In this document: one piece after another, positions 36,399-41,261 of the stretch
How the letters are laid out: each line of letters starts with the position of its first letter
How positions within the stretch are numbered: the first letter of the stretch is position 1
From: an uncultured Verrucomicrobiales bacterium
Lineage (GTDB): Bacteria; Verrucomicrobiota; Verrucomicrobiia; Limisphaerales; UBA1100
Assembly: GCA_913048135.1 (NCBI GenBank)
Contig: CAJWVY010000008.1
Coordinates: 1-41,261, forward strand
Reading direction: 5' to 3'
DNA length: 41,261 nucleotides
Translations under genes and position numbers: made by a program
Notes under the pieces: model-generated
Told to the model about the DNA's origin: nothing
The model's input: the letters and a program-made list of their open reading frames with translations, nothing else
Database searches by the model: none

Positions 36399-36463
36399 GT
36401 CCCGAATCTACGCCGCGCCCGCCCGATTGACAAGCCCTTGCCCACTACGGCAGGATTCGCCTG

Positions 36464-36949
36464 TTGAATTTTCAGGAAAAAATTCTCTCTGCCGATTCCC
36501 TGCCCACCTGGCGCGAGGCACTCCGAGCGCAGGGTAAACCGCTGGCCGCCACCAACGGATGCTTTGATATTCTCCATGCCGGCCACGTGAATTACCTCCA
36601 AGCCGCGCGGAATGAAGCAGGCGCCCTGATCGTGGGTTTGAACAGCGACCGTTCTGTCAGCGAACTCAAGGGACCCGATCGCCCCATCCATTCGGAGGCC
36701 GACCGCGCTGCCGTGATCGCTGCACTCGAGGCTGTGGATGCAGTCTTCATTTTCGATGAACTGCGAGCCACCACATTTCTGGAACTGACCCAGCCTGATG
36801 TTTACGTAAAAGGCGGCGATTATGATGTGGAAGATCTGCCCGCCGAGGAACGCGCCGTGATCGCCGCGCAAGGCGGCCGCATTACGGTGCTCGGTCATGT
36901 GCCCGGCAAATCCTCCAGCGACATCGCCCGCCGGATCCTTGCGGACTGA
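36464..36949 (+). CDS. rfaE2: D-glycero-beta-D-manno-heptose 1-phosphate adenylyltransferase (RfaE2/HldE C-domain)
   Basis: AATNGCFDILHAGHVNYLQAAR, VGLNSDRSVSELKGPDRPI, YVKGGDYDVEDLP. Confidence 0.92.
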   Translation: MNFQEKILSADSLPTWREALRAQGKPLAATNGCFDILHAGHVNYLQAARNEAGALIVGLNSDRSVSELKGPDRPIHSEADRAAVIAALEAVDAVFIFDELRATTFLELTQPDVYVKGGDYDVEDLPAEERAVIAAQGGRITVLGHVPGKSSSDIARRILAD

Positions 36950-36994
36950 CACTTCCCGCTTGCCAAGCCCACCCTCTCTCTGGCAGGTTCGGCC

Positions 36995-38566
36995 ATGGCG
37001 GCTGAACAGAACCCTTCGGATACCGATTCCCAGTTTTATTTGCCCGCGGACACCTTCTTCCCGCGGCACGCCGACATCGGCCTGACCTACGACGACGTCA
37101 CCCTCGCCACGTTGTATTCTGACATCCTACCGCGCGACGCCGTGCTGGACACCTCCCTTGCCGAAGGCCTCGATCTGCATCTGCCCATTGTCTCCGCCGA
37201 CATGGATACCGTCACCGAACACCGCATGGCCATCGCCATGGCGCTCAACGGCGGCCTTGGTCTCATTCATTACAACATGACTGAGAAACAGCAGCTCAAG
37301 GAAGTGAGCCGCGTTAAAAATCATGTGCATGGGTTGATTCAAGAACCCATCACCGTCACGCCCGACCTGAGCGTGGGCGATGTGCTCGAGATCATTGAGG
37401 ACCGCCGTTACACCTTCAGCACCTTTCCCGTGGTGGACGGCAACGGCCGCCTTTCCGGTCTGCTCTCCGGCAGCGTGGTGAAACCACGCTACGCCGACCG
37501 CCACGTCGCCGAGGCCGCCATCCCACGCGACAAGGTTCATACCATAAAGCAAAAGGACCTTGACCCGGATCCAATTAAGGTGGCCGACCGATTTTTCACC
37601 GATCATCCCGGCATTAACAAACTGTTGGTGATGGATGACGATGACCGCCTGCACGGCCTGTTTACCTTGAGCGATCTAGAACGCATCACGCAGGAGGCCT
37701 CCGCGCAATTCAAACCCGCGCGGGACGGCCTGTTCCAGCTCCTGTGCGGCGCGGCCATATCTGCCACGCGCACCAAGAGTGGCGATCTTGATCGAGACCG
37801 CATTGTAAACCATGTCGGCGCCCTCGTGGATCGCGGGGTGGATGTCGCCGCCGTCTCCACCGCCCACGGTCACAGCGCCGGGGTCGGCGACACGGTCCGG
37901 CTCATTCGCGACGCATTCCCTGCCCTGCCCATCATCGCCGGTAACGTCACCAGCGGAGCCGGCGTGGAATACCTAGCCGCAGCCGGAGCCAATAGCATCA
38001 AGATCGGTCAGGGCCCCGGATCCATTTGCACCACGCGCGTGGTGGCTGGCGTAGGCATCCCTCAACTAACAGCCCTCTACACCGCCGCCCAAAGCGCCCG
38101 GTCCAAGGGCGTGACCCTCCTCGCTGATGGCGGCATCACCAAGAGCGGAGACATCGTTAAGGCGCTCACCCTCGCCGATGGCATTATCTGTGGCGGTCTA
38201 CTCGCAGGCTGTCAGGAATCGCCCGGCGACATCGTTGAGATTAGCGGCAAACGCTACAAACAATACCGCGGCATGGGCAGTCTCGCCGCCATGAAAGCCG
38301 GCAGTGCCGCGCGCTACGGGCATTCCAACAAGGACACCACCCGCAAGGCCACCGCCGAGGGTGTAGAGGCGCTCAAGGAAGTTTCCGGTTCAGTCGATCA
38401 AACCGTCCAGCAACTCGCCGGCGGCATCCAAAGCGGCATGGGATACTTGGGCGCGACCAATCTGGAAGCGCTCCGGAGCCAAGCCCGCTACATCCGCCTC
38501 AGCCCCGCTGGTCTGCACGAAAGCAAGCCGCACGACGTCATCGAGGTCAAAGCCACCCAGGCTTAA
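36995..38566 (+). CDS. guaB: IMP dehydrogenase with CBS domains
   Basis: [70 protein letters not shown]. Confidence 0.96.
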   Translation: MAAEQNPSDTDSQFYLPADTFFPRHADIGLTYDDVTLATLYSDILPRDAVLDTSLAEGLDLHLPIVSADMDTVTEHRMAIAMALNGGLGLIHYNMTEKQQLKEVSRVKNHVHGLIQEPITVTPDLSVGDVLEIIEDRRYTFSTFPVVDGNGRLSGLLSGSVVKPRYADRHVAEAAIPRDKVHTIKQKDLDPDPIKVADRFFTDHPGINKLLVMDDDDRLHGLFTLSDLERITQEASAQFKPARDGLFQLLCGAAISATRTKSGDLDRDRIVNHVGALVDRGVDVAAVSTAHGHSAGVGDTVRLIRDAFPALPIIAGNVTSGAGVEYLAAAGANSIKIGQGPGSICTTRVVAGVGIPQLTALYTAAQSARSKGVTLLADGGITKSGDIVKALTLADGIICGGLLAGCQESPGDIVEISGKRYKQYRGMGSLAAMKAGSAARYGHSNKDTTRKATAEGVEALKEVSGSVDQTVQQLAGGIQSGMGYLGATNLEALRSQARYIRLSPAGLHESKPHDVIEVKATQA

Positions 38567-38787
38567 AACTGCACGGAATTATTCATGCGACCGCATTCCG
38601 GGCACAAAGACCGCTCCACATCCGCGTCATCGGTGTAAACATAATCGCATTCCTCACACCGGAACACCTGATCGCCGCTGGATTTTGGCGTGAAATCTGA
38701 TTCCGGCCGGCGCGTGTAATACGCCACCGCCGCCCAGCCCGTCAATAGCACGAGCAAAAACGCGAAAATCAATTCCGAAGGATTCAT
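38563..38787 (-). CDS. Small membrane-anchored zinc-ribbon/rubredoxin-like protein (74 aa)
   Basis: [24 protein letters not shown] single TM then CEEC-(x18)-CPEC; ATG overlaps the upstream stop (ATGA). Confidence 0.75.
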   Translation of the reverse strand: MNPSELIFAFLLVLLTGWAAVAYYTRRPESDFTPKSSGDQVFRCEECDYVYTDDADVERSLCPECGRMNNSVQF

Positions 38788-39533
38788 CGTGGAAATCGCT
38801 CCGTCACGTTGGTCACCGAAGTCGGATCCGTGTGCCATTGAAACACCAGCTCTCCGGAGGCGTACGCCGTGGAGTTGGTGATGGCGTTAAACCGGATTTC
38901 CTTCAACGCCAACTCCATTGCTGCGGCATCGGCCGGTGCGTGCCCGGACTCGGCTAGTAAGACTCCGTTCATGACGCGCCCCATGGAATCCACCAACACC
39001 TGCACACGGGTCGGCCGCAGGAAGGAGTCGTGTTCCCACGCTGCTTTCAACACAACCGCCCCAACCAATGTGCGCTCAGCCAGGCCTCCTCTTAAAACCA
39101 ATCGGCTCCCCTCTTTCGGGCGCAGTGGCGGCACGCTGATACGCGTGAGCTTCGGTACGGGTTTTTCAAACGAACGAAATTCAGGTACGGGATTTTTCTC
39201 CAAGGCTTCATGAATAATCGTCTCCACCACGTTGGTTTCCGGTGGCAATGGAATATCCGGCGGGGTCCAGCGGGCGAATTGATGTTGCAAGGATTTAGGT
39301 TTCAGCCAGACGGCGGAAAATCCGTTTGTGCGCGGTTGCCCCAGAGACATGGGCCCTTCCAAGGCCAGTGCCTCCACAAGCGCAGGGTCCACTTGCACCA
39401 GCGATGCTTCATCACGGTTTCCTTGGTCAGGCTTGCCGGAAGATACCCACCACAGGAGCACGGCCTGCACCCCGAACACCACCGCCACCCACCAACCCCA
39501 TTGCGAGGATTCGCTGGAGTCCGATTCGTTCAT
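38784..39533 (-). CDS. TonB-like energy-transducer-family protein (divergent)
   Basis: Single N-terminal TM (WWVAVVFGVQAVLLWWV), proline-rich middle, C-terminal VQVLVDSMGRVMNGVLLAESGHAPADAAAMELALKEIRFNAI as in TonB C-terminal domains; follows exbD-like gene. Confidence 0.7.
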   Translation of the reverse strand: MNESDSSESSQWGWWVAVVFGVQAVLLWWVSSGKPDQGNRDEASLVQVDPALVEALALEGPMSLGQPRTNGFSAVWLKPKSLQHQFARWTPPDIPLPPETNVVETIIHEALEKNPVPEFRSFEKPVPKLTRISVPPLRPKEGSRLVLRGGLAERTLVGAVVLKAAWEHDSFLRPTRVQVLVDSMGRVMNGVLLAESGHAPADAAAMELALKEIRFNAITNSTAYASGELVFQWHTDPTSVTNVTERFPR

Positions 39534-39952
39534 TCGAATAACCTTGGACGTGCCGCCAACCAGGTTTGGCGTACACCTACGGTTTGCGCGGCGTCCGCCA
39601 AGCGCGTGATTTTTTCATACGAAACGGACTTGTCCGCTTTTAATACCAACAGCAAACCGGATTTCCCTGCCTGTTTCGCCAACTGCCCCAATTGCTTTTC
39701 CAATTCCGGCAACTCGATTTGTTGATTCCGAAAATACAACCGTGCCTGATGATCCATCGCCACCACGGTGGAATGAGAAAACCCCTTGGGCATCCCTGAG
39801 CCGCCTTCTGGCAACCGCACCAGCGATGCTCCCTCGGTGAGCAACAAAGCCGAGTTGGACAACAAATAAAAGAGGAGCATGAACATCACCCCCACCAACG
39901 CCACTGCCGACGGTGCATCGCATAAAAATTGATGACTGCGCTTGAACCTCAT
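39530..39952 (-). CDS. ExbD/TolR-like protein (divergent)
   Basis: Short N-term, single TM VALVGVMFMLLFYLL, periplasmic domain LLVLKADKSVSYEKITRLADAAQTVGV typical of ExbD. Confidence 0.82.
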   Translation of the reverse strand: MRFKRSHQFLCDAPSAVALVGVMFMLLFYLLSNSALLLTEGASLVRLPEGGSGMPKGFSHSTVVAMDHQARLYFRNQQIELPELEKQLGQLAKQAGKSGLLLVLKADKSVSYEKITRLADAAQTVGVRQTWLAARPRLFE

Positions 39953-40623
39953 AATTCCTCAAACAATTCCGGCCCAGCTTCCTCTACTTCGGGTTTCGCT
40001 GGCAACACCGTCTTACGCCGACCCCGACGGGCCGGACCCTCAAGTTCACTCACCATCCGCAAGGCCCGCAAACCGGCCTTCTCCATATCAATCACGATAC
40101 TACCCACCACTGCCACCAAATGATTATACCCAACGAAGCACGGCACTCCGACTGCCAGGCCCAGAGCCAGCGGCATCATGGCCTTGGCAAAATGAGCGTG
40201 ATGATCGGTGATCACCGTTTCGCCCGTTTCCATAAATCCCAGCACTGCGCCCAACAACCCTAGCAACGGTGCCACCTGCCCCAGCGTAGCCAGGACCCCA
40301 AGCCGTTGCTCCAAACGTGCCACTTCTTCGCTGCCTTGTTGACCCAGAATTTCCTTCACCTCCTCGCGGGCCAACCGGTGGTTTTCCAAAACCGTCTTCA
40401 CAACACGCGCGGTCGGGCTAGGGGTGGCGTCGCAGATGCCGATGGCTTCGACGAGGTTGTTTTGGCTGAGCACGTTTTTCAAACCGCCCAGCAGTGCGGT
40501 GGTGTTGATCTGCACGCGGTGATAGGTGAGGCGGCGTTCCACAAACACCACCACCCCCAACGCGCTGGCGGCCAACAGCACCCACACCATCGGCCCGCCC
40601 TGCAGCAATGTCGCAGCTAGCAT
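39949..40623 (-). CDS. ExbB/TolQ/MotA-like protein (divergent)
   Basis: VWVLLAASALGVVVFVERR, GVLATLGQVAPLLGLLGAVLGFM, GLAVGVPCFVGYNHL. Confidence 0.9.
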   Translation of the reverse strand: MLAATLLQGGPMVWVLLAASALGVVVFVERRLTYHRVQINTTALLGGLKNVLSQNNLVEAIGICDATPSPTARVVKTVLENHRLAREEVKEILGQQGSEEVARLEQRLGVLATLGQVAPLLGLLGAVLGFMETGETVITDHHAHFAKAMMPLALGLAVGVPCFVGYNHLVAVVGSIVIDMEKAGLRALRMVSELEGPARRGRRKTVLPAKPEVEEAGPELFEEL

Positions 40624-40730
40624 GCCTGTTTGTAAAACAAGCCTCCGCCGCGGTCACGCCCAAAGCCCTGCCAATAAGGACGAATAACTTCCCCTTGCCG
40701 CTGTCTCCCGCTCCTTCACATCATCAGCCC

Positions 40731-41111
40731 ATGGACCAGCCAGACCAACTTCGCGAACTGTTTCGCATGCAGAAATCCCTCAACGAACGCATTGGCGTGC
40801 ATACTGACGGTATGACCGATGAGCAGAAAACCGAGTGGGTGCTCAACTACTCACGCGCCATGACGCAGGAGATTGCCGAGCTCACCGACAGTGTGCCTTG
40901 GAAGTGGTGGGCCAAATACCAGAAGCTCGATGAGCAAAACGCCCGCGTGGAGGTGGTGGATCTGTTCCACTTCCTCATTAGCCTGGCCCAAGTACTGGGC
41001 ATGAGCGCGGATGATGTGTTCGAGGCGTACATGAAGAAAAACGAGGTTAACTTCCAGCGTCAGGACAGCGGCTATACGGAAAAGGACGAAAACGACTCCA
41101 AACACATTTAA
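40731..41111 (+). CDS. Dimeric dUTPase / all-alpha NTP pyrophosphatase-like protein
   Basis: EIAELTDSVPWKWWAKYQKLDEQNARVEVVDLFHFLISLAQVLGMSADDVFEAYMKKNEVNFQRQ (ExxE...ExxD helices, KNxxNxxRQ). Confidence 0.85.
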   Translation: MDQPDQLRELFRMQKSLNERIGVHTDGMTDEQKTEWVLNYSRAMTQEIAELTDSVPWKWWAKYQKLDEQNARVEVVDLFHFLISLAQVLGMSADDVFEAYMKKNEVNFQRQDSGYTEKDENDSKHI

Positions 41112-41116
41112 CCCCA

Positions 41117-41261
41117 ATGCCCGCCGCCACGCCACCGCCCGAGCATCTGCGCCAGGAGGTGCAGAACGTGCTCATCGGAGAGACGGAAATCGCTGGGCGT
41201 GTGCGTGAATTGGCAGCGGAGATTGAGCGCGATTACGCCGACAAAGATTTGCTAATGGTGG
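41117..41261 (+). CDS. Probable hypoxanthine phosphoribosyltransferase, N-terminal fragment cut by window end
   Basis: MPAATPPPEHLRQEVQNVLIGETEIAGRVRELAAEIERDYADKDLLMV resembles HPRT N-termini. Confidence 0.6.
   Translation, partial: MPAATPPPEHLRQEVQNVLIGETEIAGRVRELAAEIERDYADKDLLMV

Noticed and set aside
1-41261. CRISPR arrays, IS elements, integrases, prophage or defence systems
   Set aside because: No regular direct-repeat arrays, transposase/integrase motifs or known defence effector motifs were seen in the translated ORFs.

Overview
The window is a chromosomal segment from a Gram-negative-type bacterium. It carries BamA, OmpH/Skp, a TonB/ExbB/ExbD-like set, a heptose adenylyltransferase and the futalosine-pathway gene mqnD. 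Gene content and style would fit Verrucomicrobiota/PVC, but that placement is inference. Most of the window is housekeeping: 3' end of initiator tRNA-Met, bcp, pgsA, gltX, panE, HU, aguB, gluQ-RS, two pseudopilins, a Yej/Opp-like peptide ABC importer, mqnD, an aldo/keto reductase, ompH-bamA-dnaB, rplI-ssb-rpsF-pth-ctc(bL25)-prs, purE, a DsbD-like protein, HesB/HscB-like Fe-S genes, two tandem PQQ-type beta-propellers, a UvrD/Rep helicase, a STAS protein, holA, a bifunctional-nuclease-family protein, rfaE2, guaB, the ExbB/ExbD/TonB-like set, a dUTPase-like protein and the start of a probable hpt. I saw no CRISPR array, IS element, prophage or obvious defence island. The most interesting signals are: (1) a tightly overlapped exbB-exbD-tonB-like-zinc-ribbon operon in which every textbook proton-pathway residue appears to be substituted; (2) a YejB-like permease with a paired EF-hand insert and a second 'HGL-DG...DADTFEL' (FCCH-like) insert; (3) a BamA with an acidic coiled-coil insert in a POTRA region; (4) a divergent pseudopilin with Asp at position 5, probably starting at TTG; (5) a beta-propeller with a BamE/SmpA-like tail; (6) an initiator tRNA with an A-U pair in place of one of the three conserved G-C pairs.
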